A stretch of DNA of 64,000 nt, from contig NZ_JAFNLL010000002.1 in NCBI RefSeq assembly GCF_017368795.1, positions 62,001 through 126,000 of the forward strand, read 5' to 3'. Below are positions 42,543-50,726 of this stretch, in pieces. Positions within the stretch are counted from its first letter, which is position 1. Every line of letters starts with the position of its first letter. The notes under the pieces were generated by a model that was given only the letters and a program-made list of their open reading frames with translations, searched no databases and was not told the DNA's origin. A program made the position numbers and the translations under genes. The stretch comes from Arthrobacter cavernae (GTDB lineage: Bacteria > Actinomycetota > Actinomycetes > Actinomycetales > Micrococcaceae).

Positions 42543-43900
42543 AGCGCTCGCTAGTGCTCGCCGGCGGCGGCATGCGCGTGGCATGGCAGGCCGGTGTGGT
42601 CCGGGCCCTCGCCGAGGAAGGGCTGGAATTCGACCACGTGGACGGTACCTCGGGCGGTATCCTCACGGCCGGCATGATGCTCTCCGGGGTCTCGCCGGAA
42701 GACATGTGCAGCAACTGGTCCGGGGTCAACGTCAAGGACTTCGGCTCGGCCCTGCCGCTGGGCGATTACCTGAAAGGTCCGTGGTCGCTGCCCGCGATCG
42801 GCGACGCGGACGGCCTCCTCACCAAGGTCTTCCCGGCTCTGGGGATCGACGCCGGGGAGATCAGCCGCCGCGCGGCGGAACCGGGCGCCGTCGGGGGTTC
42901 CTTCAACGTGGTGGAGTTCGGCGGGAAGCGCTGCCACGCGATTGACGCTGCGGACATCGACGCCGAGCTGATGGCCGCCGGCATGTCCCTGCCGATCTTC
43001 CTGACGCCGCTGCGGCGGGGCGCGCAGATCTGGACCGACGCCGTGTGGGTGCGGGACGCCAATGTGGCGGAGGCGCTGCGCCGCGGCGCCGAAGAGGTAT
43101 GGCTCATCTGGTGCATCGGCAACTCCCCGTACTGGGGCGACGGCCCCCTGGAACAGTACGTCCATATGATCGAAATGAGCGCGATGGGCGCACTTCTTGC
43201 GGACTTCGAGACCGCCCAGGCGGCTGGACGTGAGTTTGTGCTGCATGTGGTGCGGCCCGAGCATCCGCTGCCGCTGGACCCCGAGTTCTACCTGAACAGG
43301 ATCGACGCCGACACGCTGATCGGCATGGGCTACCGGGACGCCCGGAGGTACCTGGACACCATGACCCCGGAAGGGCTCGCCAAGGACGCGAGCTGCACTG
43401 CCATGACCGAGCCCGCCCCCGGCGTCAGGTTCAACGACACTCTCCGCGGCACCGTGGACGGCGAAACAGTCACGTTCAAGGCCACCGTGGTGCTGCCGTC
43501 TGAGGACGCAGGCCAGCAGCCACAGCTCTCCGGTTTCCTGGACTATGCGCCCTTCGGGCCGCGCGTGTTTCTCGCCGATGGCCGGCTGGAGGCCAGGGGT
43601 GAGGAGCTCAGGTACCGTGCCCGCGTCAGGCTCGACGACGGGTGGCAGGACCTCGCGGTCACGCGGACTCTCCACGACGACCCCGGCCCGGATGCCTGGG
43701 CCGACTCCCGCCAGGCCCGGCTCCAGCTCGGCACCAGGCTGGACACCGGGCTCACCATGAGCCTCGCCGACGCCGCCGGGCTCCTCGCCTCCATCGAACC
43801 CGTGGGATCGCACGGCTTCGTAGACCGCGCCGCCGCGGTGGGCGCCTTCGCTGCCAACGGGCTGAGGGAACTGCTGCGGCGGTACTCAAGCGCAGTGTGA
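42539..43900 (+). CDS. patatin-like phospholipase with C-terminal GMC-type accessory domain
   Basis: A 453-aa lipid acyl hydrolase. The oxyanion loop is GGGMRVAWQAGVV (9-21) and the serine elbow DGTSGG puts the nucleophile at S38. The catalytic aspartate is probably in IWTDAVWVRD, where most patatins have DGG or DGA. From about 296 a beta-rich domain (VRFNDTLRG, LSGFLDYAPFG, ELRYRARVRL, DAWADSRQARLQL) parallels the C-terminal domain of the GMC protein encoded at the operon start. No signal peptide. Last gene of the operon, joined by ATGA to the membrane protein gene before it. Confidence 0.85.
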   Translation: MKRSLVLAGGGMRVAWQAGVVRALAEEGLEFDHVDGTSGGILTAGMMLSGVSPEDMCSNWSGVNVKDFGSALPLGDYLKGPWSLPAIGDADGLLTKVFPALGIDAGEISRRAAEPGAVGGSFNVVEFGGKRCHAIDAADIDAELMAAGMSLPIFLTPLRRGAQIWTDAVWVRDANVAEALRRGAEEVWLIWCIGNSPYWGDGPLEQYVHMIEMSAMGALLADFETAQAAGREFVLHVVRPEHPLPLDPEFYLNRIDADTLIGMGYRDARRYLDTMTPEGLAKDASCTAMTEPAPGVRFNDTLRGTVDGETVTFKATVVLPSEDAGQQPQLSGFLDYAPFGPRVFLADGRLEARGEELRYRARVRLDDGWQDLAVTRTLHDDPGPDAWADSRQARLQLGTRLDTGLTMSLADAAGLLASIEPVGSHGFVDRAAAVGAFAANGLRELLRRYSSAV

Positions 43901-43909
43901 TGCACATTA

Positions 43910-43923
43910 TTACCGGCCGGTAA
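43910..43923. promoter_or_regulatory. perfect 14-bp palindrome, possible operator
   Basis: TTACCGGCCGGTAA, 113 nt upstream of the frameshifted FAD oxidoreductase gene and 10 nt after the patatin stop. It resembles the repeat at 1540-1555. The regulator is not identified. Confidence 0.45.
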
Positions 43924-44036
43924 ACATGGTGTGTCCCCGTGCTGCAAAACGGCAACAGGAGGGAAACAACGCCGAAAAACCGCAACCCTACGCTGGAGAC
44001 CAATACCTGAAGGTCAGTCCAGCGAAAGGGCCAAAC

Positions 44037-44953
44037 ATGTCCGCCACCCCGTCCGCAGCATCCCCCCGCATCGTCATCGCCGGCGCCGGTCCTGCTGCCC
44101 AGGCGCTGGTCCGCCGCCTGACCAGCCGGCCGGGCGCAGCACCAGTCGGCGGAACCATCACTGTGCTCAGCAACCGCGACGACAACCCCGAAGCCCTGCT
44201 GGATCTGGCGGCCCTCCCCCAGGTCTCCGTCCGTTTCGGCCAGCCGGCAAGCTTCATCGACGCCACGGCCCGCATCGTCGCCACGAGCGACGGCATGGAG
44301 TTCGCCTACGACCACCTGGTCATCGCCACCGGCTCGGCACCCGCGCTGCCTCCTGTCCAGGGCGCGGAAGGAGGGTTGAGCTACTCCACGATCGACGACG
44401 CCGGGCCGATCGGCGATGCCGTCAGGGACATCACACGCGTCCTGGGACGCCGCCCGCTCGGCATTCTCGTGGGAACCGGACCGGCCGCCGGCCAGGCAGA
44501 AGCCGTACTCCGCGCCCGGGGCGTCCGCCCTGTGCGCACCACGCTCCGCCCGGCCGCCGTCGTTCCCTCCCCTGCGGGACGTTCCAGCGCCGAATCAGTG
44601 CTCCCCGCAACTGGCATCGTCTTCGAGGACGGCAGCAGCATGAACGGTGACCTGGTGGTACTGGCCGAGGAGCGGACGCCGCGGACCGATCTCGCCGGAA
44701 GTGCCGGTCTGAGGACAGCCCCCGACGGCGGCATTGCCGTGGACATCGACATGGCCACGTCCGTGCCGGGCATCTGGGCGATCGGCGACGCGCCTCCTGC
44801 GAGGGGCTCCGCCTGGGTCTGGTCCTGTCCGCCGAGGCCGCTGCCGGGCGCTGCGCCGCCGGGCTCCTGGAAGACCACGGTCTCCTGGAAAACAAGGGTC
44901 AGGCGTCGGAACGCCGCCCGGGCGACGGCACCGCCACAGCGGCCGCTGCGTGA
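44037..44953 (+). pseudogene. NirB-like FAD-dependent oxidoreductase, frameshifted near the 3' end
   Basis: From ATG 44037 the frame encodes a flavoprotein like the N-terminal reductase part of NirB: IVIAGAGPAAQALVRRL, YDHLVIATGSAPALPP, and up to VPGIWAIGDA at about 44800. It then loses similarity and ends at 44996. A neighbouring frame continues as expected, CEGLRLGLVLSAEAAAGRCA and AAGLLEDHGLL, aligning with EGMCLGLVAPANTMAE of NirB, and stops at 44953. One indel in the run GCGCCTCCTGCGAGG would repair it, giving about 305 aa. The NAD glycine motif is weak (GILVGTGPAAGQAEAV). Decayed paralogue or sequencing error. Confidence 0.72.
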
Positions 44954-45089
44954 TCAGCGCCCGCTGAGCCCCTGCCCCCTGAACCCGGGCCCCTGAACCC
45001 CGGCCCCTCGCTGTGGCAAGATGGTGCTTTGACGGGCAGTGACAACCTTGCGGCCACCGGGCCGGCCACGCCCGGCATGGAAGGATGCC

Positions 45090-45782
45090 ATGAGCAACGA
45101 AGCAGACACCGGCGCAAGCATTGCCTCGTACATCGACCACACCCTGTTGAAGCCCGAGGCCAGCGAGGCCGAGGTCCTGAAGGTCTGCAGCGAGGCCGCC
45201 GAGTACAAGTTCAAGTCCGTGTGCATCAACCCGATCTGGGTCAAGACCGTCACCAAGGCCCTCAAGGGTTCCGGCGTGCTCACCTGTTCGGTCATCGGCT
45301 TCCCGCTGGGCGCCACACCGAGCGATGTGAAGGCCTTCGAGGCCCGCGGCGCCGTGCTGGACGGCGCCGACGAGATCGACATGGTGATCGACATGGCCGC
45401 CGCACGCGCCGGCGACAAGGGAGCCCTGGTGGATGACATCAAGGCCGTGGCCGAGGCTGTCCACGCCGGCGGTGCCATCCTGAAGGTCATCATCGAGACC
45501 TCCATGCTGAACGACGAGCAGAAGGTCCTGGCCTGCGAGGCCTCCGTGGAAGCCGGCGCCGATTACGTCAAGACCTCCACGGGCTTCAACGGCGGCGGAG
45601 CCACGGCCGAGGACGTGGCCCTGATGCGCCGGACAGTGGGACCCGGGCTGGGCGTCAAGGCTTCCGGCGGCGTGCGCTCGCTGGCTGACGCGCAGGCTAT
45701 GATTGCTGCTGGTGCAACACGTATCGGCGCGAGTTCCGGAATTGCCATTGTCAAGGGCGAGCAGGGTTCGTCCGACTACTGA
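45090..45782 (+). CDS. deoC: deoxyribose-phosphate aldolase
   Basis: Cleaves 2-deoxyribose-5-phosphate to glyceraldehyde-3-phosphate and acetaldehyde; 230 aa, full length. The Schiff-base lysine is K161 in DYVKTSTGF and the proton-relay lysine K190 in [21 protein letters not shown] at the N-terminus and DEIDMVIDM are family signatures. The start was set at ATG 45090 with GGAAGGA 5 nt upstream rather than at the earlier in-frame start. It supports nucleoside catabolism with deoD and pmmB. Confidence 0.93.
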   Translation: MSNEADTGASIASYIDHTLLKPEASEAEVLKVCSEAAEYKFKSVCINPIWVKTVTKALKGSGVLTCSVIGFPLGATPSDVKAFEARGAVLDGADEIDMVIDMAAARAGDKGALVDDIKAVAEAVHAGGAILKVIIETSMLNDEQKVLACEASVEAGADYVKTSTGFNGGGATAEDVALMRRTVGPGLGVKASGGVRSLADAQAMIAAGATRIGASSGIAIVKGEQGSSDY

Positions 45783-45836
45783 CGCATCCGCACACGCCAC
45801 AGTTTTTGAGCCCCGGAGGGGCCGAGGAGGAAAGCA

Positions 45837-46064
45837 ATGTCCAAGAACGCCGTAAGCGCGCCCATTGAAAAAGAGAACAACCTCGTCCAGAGCATTGTTC
45901 TGTTCCTGGTCTGCATCGTCCTGTTCCTGGGTGCGATCTACTCGCTGGCCTTCCTGACGCTGGACAACGCGTGGCCGATGGCCGTCTGTCTGGGCCTGTT
46001 TGCCCTGGCTTTCTGGATCCCGCAGACCATTCTTGGCCGCTCGGATTCCGCCGGCGAAAGCTGA
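45837..46064 (+). CDS. small two-helix membrane protein
   Basis: A 75-aa protein with two hydrophobic helices (about 18-40, SIVLFLVCIVLFLGAIYSLA, and 46-66) and charged ends. Family not recognised; its like is common beside deoC in related genomes as far as I recall. The ATG is preceded by GAGGAGGAAAG, a strong ribosome binding site, and a strong terminator follows, which supports it being a real gene in the deoC unit. Confidence 0.65.
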   Translation: MSKNAVSAPIEKENNLVQSIVLFLVCIVLFLGAIYSLAFLTLDNAWPMAVCLGLFALAFWIPQTILGRSDSAGES

Positions 46065-46072
46065 TTCTTTTC

Positions 46073-46110
46073 ATGGCTGTGGCCCGGGCTGATGCCCGGG
46101 CCACAGCCAT
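46073..46110. terminator. bidirectional terminator between the deoC unit and lepB
   Basis: Perfect 17-bp stem (46073-46089 with 46094-46110) and a 4-nt loop TGAT, followed by TT. It separates convergent units. Confidence 0.85.
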
Positions 46111-46132
46111 TTAAGGCCTGGGCTCTCCGGAG

Positions 46133-46711
46133 CTATCCACGCTCCCCTAGCGGTAAAGTCAGCAGGACGCTGCCCTCCACCGAACCGGCGTCAACGGCCC
46201 CGAAGTCGCGGGAATCAATTGACGCCAGCCGGTTGTCCCCCATCAGGAACACCTGGCCCTCCGGGACTGCCACCGGTCCGAAAAAGATCCCGCCCATGTT
46301 GTGCATGTCAACGTATGATTCATGCACAACATTGCCGTCCACCACCAGTTCGCCGCCATAGATTTCCACGGACTGTCCACCCGTGGCGACTACCCGCTTC
46401 ACGATCGATTCGCCGCTGGCAGGACTGTCCAAAGTGACGAGGTCGCCGGTGTGGATGCCGCCAAGGGCTGGCCCAAGCTTGTTCAGCACAATCACGTCCC
46501 CCGGAGCCAGTGTTGGCTGCATGCTGTCGGAGGCGACTCGTTCGGGCTGCAGAATGAAGATTCTGATGACCACCAGCAGGAGTATTGCCGTGGCCACCAG
46601 AACCAGGTCCCGGACCTTGGCCGGGGCGCGCCGAACACCGCCGCTAGGCTGGTGCCGGTGTGTCCCAGACCGGACGGGCCGCCTTGATAGGGTCGTTCGG
46701 ATCGAATTCAC
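46133..46711 (-). CDS. lepB: signal peptidase I
   Basis: Membrane serine protease of 192 aa that removes Sec signal peptides outside the membrane. One membrane helix (about 34-53) follows a basic cytosolic N-terminus. The catalytic dyad is S63 (SDSMQPTL) and K105 (IVKRVVATGG), with the later box GDNRLASIDSRDFG. The GTG start at 46711 lies 68 nt inside the multicopper oxidase gene; no start codon is available later ahead of the membrane helix. It is probably translated from the same mRNA as the oxidase and may be a second, locus-specific signal peptidase. Confidence 0.88.
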   Translation of the reverse strand: MNSIRTTLSRRPVRSGTHRHQPSGGVRRAPAKVRDLVLVATAILLLVVIRIFILQPERVASDSMQPTLAPGDVIVLNKLGPALGGIHTGDLVTLDSPASGESIVKRVVATGGQSVEIYGGELVVDGNVVHESYVDMHNMGGIFFGPVAVPEGQVFLMGDNRLASIDSRDFGAVDAGSVEGSVLLTLPLGERG

Positions 46712-48254
46712 CTTCCTTCAGGCCGACGCGGAACTGGATCATCATGTCGTGGTCCTCATGGGGCAGATTGTGGCAGTGGACCATGTACCGTCCCTTGTGG
46801 TGCTCGAACCGCATGATGACCTGGATTTTTTCATTTTCCCCGACGTACATGACGTCCTTCGGCCCCTCTTCGTAGGCGAAGGCGGGCTTTCCGTTGCGGC
46901 TGAGGATGTGGAAATCGACCAGGTGGATATGCACAGGGTGGAACCAGCCGCCGGATCTGTTTTCGATCTCCCAGATTTCGACGTCGTCCAGGCCCGGGTT
47001 GGCCCATGCCCACTGGAAATTGCTGGCAATCACGTCCGCCCAGCTCTTGCCGCTGAGTTTCCATTCGCCGTTTTTCCGCTCCACCTGCAGGTTCCGGGTG
47101 ATCTTGGACTGTGAGCGCGCCAAGTGCATCACCGCGCTGTCCGCCAGCACCGTGGGGATGGTCCGGGCCGTTGGATCGTTCGTGTTGAACGGCTCATCCG
47201 TGACCACGAATTTCATGACTTTGTCTGTGTGGTTGTAGTCGATGTTGAACGGATTCGACTTGTTTCTCAGAACGATTTCCTGCCCCGGCTTGTACCGGGA
47301 GAAGTCAATCAGAAACTCGTAGCGCTCTGAGTTCGCGTGCCGGTACTCCCTGACCGGCTGCGGCTTGGGCATGAGACCGGCGTCAGTGGCAACGATGATC
47401 AGCGGGTCGCCGGTGCTCAGGTGGAACTGGAAGGACCGCGAAATGCTGCAGTTCAGCAGCCGGAACCGGTAGATCCGCCGCTTCACGTTCATGACGGGCC
47501 ACGGGACGCCGTTGGCGAGAATGACGTCCCCCCAGAGGCCGCTGTGGCTGTGGTCGTCGTACATCGCCGAGCCGTTGGCCTGGAACTGGATGTCGCTGAT
47601 CGCCAGCGGGATGTCGAATTCGCCCTGCGGGAGCAGCGCCTTCTCCACCGGATCATGGATGATGTACATGGCCGCCAGGCCCGAGTACGCATTCTGGGCC
47701 GTGAAGTGGACACCGTGGTCGTGGTACCAGAGAGTGCGCGCATCCTGGACGTTCGGGTAGTGGTAGTCCTTCTTGAAACCGGGCAGCGTAGTATCGCTGG
47801 CGTAGCCGTCGTACTGCGGCAGGGACGCCGAGCCGTGCAGATGGGTGGAGGTGGCGATCGGTGTGCCGAGCACCGGGTGCTTCCTGGGCAGCTGGTTCCG
47901 CATGGTCACCACGGCATGGGTGCCTTGGTCATTGCTGATTGTGGGCCCGGGAAAGACCCCGTTGTAACCGAGTATCGGCGTCTTGATCCCCGGCACGATC
48001 TCCATCGTCGTGGACTGCTCGGTCACCCGGTAGTAGTTCACGGGCTGTCCGTCCCCGGGATCTATGCCCCTCTTGTACGGGGCCAGAAACGGCGGGATGA
48101 CGAATTTCTGGCGGAACGGGACGGGCATCCTTGAACTGTCCAGCCTGCTGGCCGATTTAGCACTGACAGTGGCCAGCGGTCCGTACAGCGCAGCGGCTCC
48201 GGTCAGAACACCGAAGCCACCCGCCGCAAGCAGACTCCGTCGGCTGATGGACAT
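46644..48254 (-). CDS. multicopper oxidase with Tat signal
   Basis: Secreted laccase-like enzyme of 536 aa, oxidising phenols, metals or bilirubin-like substrates with O2. ISRRSLLAAGGFGVLTGAAA (3-22) is a twin-arginine signal; the start is ATG 48254. Copper ligands: HLHG (138-141), WYHDHGVH (176-183), the HPVHIHLVDFH box, and HCH-xxx-H-xxxx-M (H493, C494, H495, H499, M504), giving a methionine-coordinated type 1 copper. The layout resembles CotA/bilirubin-oxidase and phenoxazinone-synthase-like enzymes. It overlaps lepB and lies beside an SLH surface protein gene. Confidence 0.92.
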   Translation of the reverse strand: MSISRRSLLAAGGFGVLTGAAALYGPLATVSAKSASRLDSSRMPVPFRQKFVIPPFLAPYKRGIDPGDGQPVNYYRVTEQSTTMEIVPGIKTPILGYNGVFPGPTISNDQGTHAVVTMRNQLPRKHPVLGTPIATSTHLHGSASLPQYDGYASDTTLPGFKKDYHYPNVQDARTLWYHDHGVHFTAQNAYSGLAAMYIIHDPVEKALLPQGEFDIPLAISDIQFQANGSAMYDDHSHSGLWGDVILANGVPWPVMNVKRRIYRFRLLNCSISRSFQFHLSTGDPLIIVATDAGLMPKPQPVREYRHANSERYEFLIDFSRYKPGQEIVLRNKSNPFNIDYNHTDKVMKFVVTDEPFNTNDPTARTIPTVLADSAVMHLARSQSKITRNLQVERKNGEWKLSGKSWADVIASNFQWAWANPGLDDVEIWEIENRSGGWFHPVHIHLVDFHILSRNGKPAFAYEEGPKDVMYVGENEKIQVIMRFEHHKGRYMVHCHNLPHEDHDMMIQFRVGLKEGEFDPNDPIKAARPVWDTPAPA

Positions 48255-48351
48255 AACGATTTCCCTCCCCTTGGGCACAAACTAATCGTCATCAACAGGA
48301 TGCGCCGGAACGCTTGGAGAAACCTTGGAGGTTTCGTTCGGCGTGCTAAAA

Positions 48352-48386
48352 GCAGCGGCCCCGGCAATGATGACCGGGGCCGCTGC
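48352..48386 (-). terminator. terminator of the SLH protein gene
   Basis: A 13-bp perfect stem (48352-48364 with 48374-48386) and 9-nt loop. On the minus strand it is followed by TTTTAGC, 24 nt after the SLH gene stop. Confidence 0.75.
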
Positions 48387-48409
48387 CCTCACTCAGCTTG
48401 GTGATGGAC

Positions 48410-49774
48410 CTACGGAAGCGGGGGTGCCCCGAAGGCCTGGTCGAAGCGGAAGAGGAACGCCGCCGTGGCATCGCGGTGGACGTCTTCAAACGGGTGGAAC
48501 GTGTTGTCCGGGAAACCGGTGGTGATGCCGGTGGTGGACAGCCAGGACACTTCCTTAAAGAACTGGCTGGTAGGAGTCATGTCCGTAAACGGCGAGACGG
48601 CCGGCGCCGTGAAGGCAGGTTCACCGGCCAGACGGTAGATGAACGCAGCCATGTCCTTGCGGTTCACGGCCATCTGCGGCGCGAACGTGGTGGGCGTGAA
48701 TCCCGTGGTGATGCCTTTACTCTTCAGCCACGTGATCTCTTTGTAGAACTGGTGGTTGGTCGGCACATCTGTGAACGGTGACACCGCCGGCGGTACGAAG
48801 GCAGCAGAGTCCGTGGAGAACCGGAACATGAACGCCGCCATCGCAGCGCGGCTGACCGAGCCCAGCGGCTGGAACGTACCGTTCGGGAACCCGGTGGTGA
48901 TGCCCTGATCCTTCATCCAGGTGATTTCGGTGGCGAACTGGTGGTTCGTCGGGACGTCGGTGAACGGCCCGGCGAGCTTGCCTTGGATGGCGAACATGTT
49001 CGTCTGGATGGCGTTGACGCCAGGGCCTCCGACGTTCGGTCCTACCACCCGGAAGAAGTTGTTGCCCGTCGGGCTGCCTACCACTTCGTGGTCAACAGTA
49101 GGATCCCCGATGAACCCGGCTGGTGCTGCAGGTCCTACAGCCGGATCCCAGCGTAGAAACGGCTTCGAAGGCAGAGCCAGGCCGAAGTCCGCTTGGGAAC
49201 ACGGCGTCGCAAAGCAGCCGATGTCAACGGTATTGTTGATCTTGCCCCCTCCAACACCGTCGTCCTCCGCAACAAAGACTGCCGAACCGTAGGGATGGGT
49301 GACCGTGTAGCTTGCGCCAAAGTCAAGGCCATTGACCCGGATCCGCACCCGGTTGAACGCTATTTGTTCGCCGTTCACAGCCTCCTCAGTGGTGAACGCA
49401 GCCTCCTGCGCCAACACCAGCAGGGCATCCGTGGTATCCGTGGTGATGGCGGCCTCGCCGGCCCACCAGAAGGATTCCGGGGGGAAATTACCGCCACCGG
49501 GAGGGCTCACCGGAGCCTCAGGATTGGGCAGCTCGCCGGAGGCGAGGCAGAGCGGTCCCTCAAGGCACAGCTCCAATTGGACGCCGGCCGAGTCCGTATA
49601 CCAGGCAGGATAGCCGTGGAATGGATCGATGGGCCCTGTCTCGGGCAGTGCGTGTGCCGGAACTGACATCACGGTCGCCAACATGGCCCCGGCCGCCAGC
49701 CCCGTCACCGCCTTTCGAAGCAAGTGCCGCTGCCCCCCTGAGCGTGGGCTGCGGCGAAATTTCGTCTGATTCAT
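48410..49774 (-). CDS. secreted S-layer-homology (SLH) domain protein
   Basis: A 454-aa exported protein held on the cell wall by three C-terminal SLH domains. The Sec signal (about 1-42) ends VPAHA; the start is ATG 49774. Residues about 44-290 form an extracellular beta-rich domain (WYTDSAGVQLELCLEG, FNRVRIRVNGL) of unknown ligand. The SLH repeats each read PFTDVPTNHQF or similar, then GITTGFxxxTFxP and a final AAFxxR helix. LPETG at 43-47 is at the mature N-terminus and is not a sortase signal. Neighbours encode a Tat-exported oxidase and a signal peptidase. Confidence 0.9.
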   Translation of the reverse strand: MNQTKFRRSPRSGGQRHLLRKAVTGLAAGAMLATVMSVPAHALPETGPIDPFHGYPAWYTDSAGVQLELCLEGPLCLASGELPNPEAPVSPPGGGNFPPESFWWAGEAAITTDTTDALLVLAQEAAFTTEEAVNGEQIAFNRVRIRVNGLDFGASYTVTHPYGSAVFVAEDDGVGGGKINNTVDIGCFATPCSQADFGLALPSKPFLRWDPAVGPAAPAGFIGDPTVDHEVVGSPTGNNFFRVVGPNVGGPGVNAIQTNMFAIQGKLAGPFTDVPTNHQFATEITWMKDQGITTGFPNGTFQPLGSVSRAAMAAFMFRFSTDSAAFVPPAVSPFTDVPTNHQFYKEITWLKSKGITTGFTPTTFAPQMAVNRKDMAAFIYRLAGEPAFTAPAVSPFTDMTPTSQFFKEVSWLSTTGITTGFPDNTFHPFEDVHRDATAAFLFRFDQAFGAPPLP

Positions 49775-49909
49775 GAAAACCGTCCCCTTGTCGTCGAAGG
49801 TAACCGCTTCAGCCCGCGGTCGCCCGTTCGCCCACTGTGCTTGGCAAAGCTTGGGAAAACCCTTGGAACCCGAGTCGCCGCTCTCCGCTGCCGGTTTCAT
49901 CGGAACGGA

Positions 49910-50722
49910 CTAAGACCCCCGTCCGGCCTTGTCCAACAGGGCCTGCACGAGGGGCCAGTGGTCCTGGGCCAGTGCCCACAAGGCCACGCCCATTCCCACC
50001 ATGGCGTAGCCGCTCACCGGGATGAGCACCAGCCATTCCCTGCGCGAGCCGGCCTTGCCCAGCAGCGGGATGGACAACGCCCCGTTCGCCTTCCAGATCC
50101 CGCTCACCAGCGGCAGCTTGCGCCAGAATTTGGGCGGCTTGATGACGATCGGCCAGAGGAGGGGGACTCCCCCCACCGTGATCATGTCCCCCACGATGTG
50201 GACCACGACGCCGGCCAGCATGGACAGCGGCAGCCATCCCCACTGCTGCGGGGCAAACCACGTGACCAGCCCAGCCATGACCAGGGCGAAGACCCAGTTG
50301 GCGAGCCAGCCATGTTTCGGGAACAGCTTCAGCGCGTCCGCGGCCAGGTTGATCATGAACATGCACAGCAGCCCCGCCCCGAGGGAAAGACGGCCCACCG
50401 GCGTGGCCACCTGGAACTGTGCGGCCATGGCCGCGAGGATCACGAAGGCCGAGGCCCCCAGCAGGGAATGCGTCCCCTGCCGGTGCCCGCCGCTGGCCTT
50501 CTCGATCCCGATCGCGATCACCTTCGAGAGCGGCGGCAGAGAATGGGCGATCGTGCTGGAGCGGTGGTCCCAGTCGCACACCAGCGCGGTTCCCGCCGTC
50601 GTCATGGCTCCGATCAGGATCCCGGTGGAGTCCAGCGGATACCAGCCCAAGGCATACGGACCGGTCGAGGCAATGGCTATCCACGCCGCGGCACCTGACG
50701 CGGCGTGGTGTCCTCCCATCAT
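49910..50722 (-). CDS. YdjM-like membrane-bound metal-dependent hydrolase (DUF457)
   Basis: A 270-aa inner-membrane protein with about six hydrophobic segments. The family motif HHAASGAAAW at the N-terminus, then CDWDHRSSTIAHSLPPLS and GGHRQGTHSLLG, give the His/Asp cluster that names the family; later VVHIVGDMITVGGVPLLWP contributes further metal-type ligands. Homologues include E. coli YdjM, an SOS-regulated protein. It begins 4 nt after the mfd stop, so it is in the mfd transcript; a link to DNA damage is possible but unproven. Confidence 0.83.
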   Translation of the reverse strand: MMGGHHAASGAAAWIAIASTGPYALGWYPLDSTGILIGAMTTAGTALVCDWDHRSSTIAHSLPPLSKVIAIGIEKASGGHRQGTHSLLGASAFVILAAMAAQFQVATPVGRLSLGAGLLCMFMINLAADALKLFPKHGWLANWVFALVMAGLVTWFAPQQWGWLPLSMLAGVVVHIVGDMITVGGVPLLWPIVIKPPKFWRKLPLVSGIWKANGALSIPLLGKAGSRREWLVLIPVSGYAMVGMGVALWALAQDHWPLVQALLDKAGRGS

Positions 50723-50726
50723 CCGG

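Noticed and set aside
49634..49648. LPETG motif in the SLH protein, resembling a sortase signal
   Set aside because: It lies at residues 43-47, directly after the signal peptide, with no C-terminal hydrophobic anchor.
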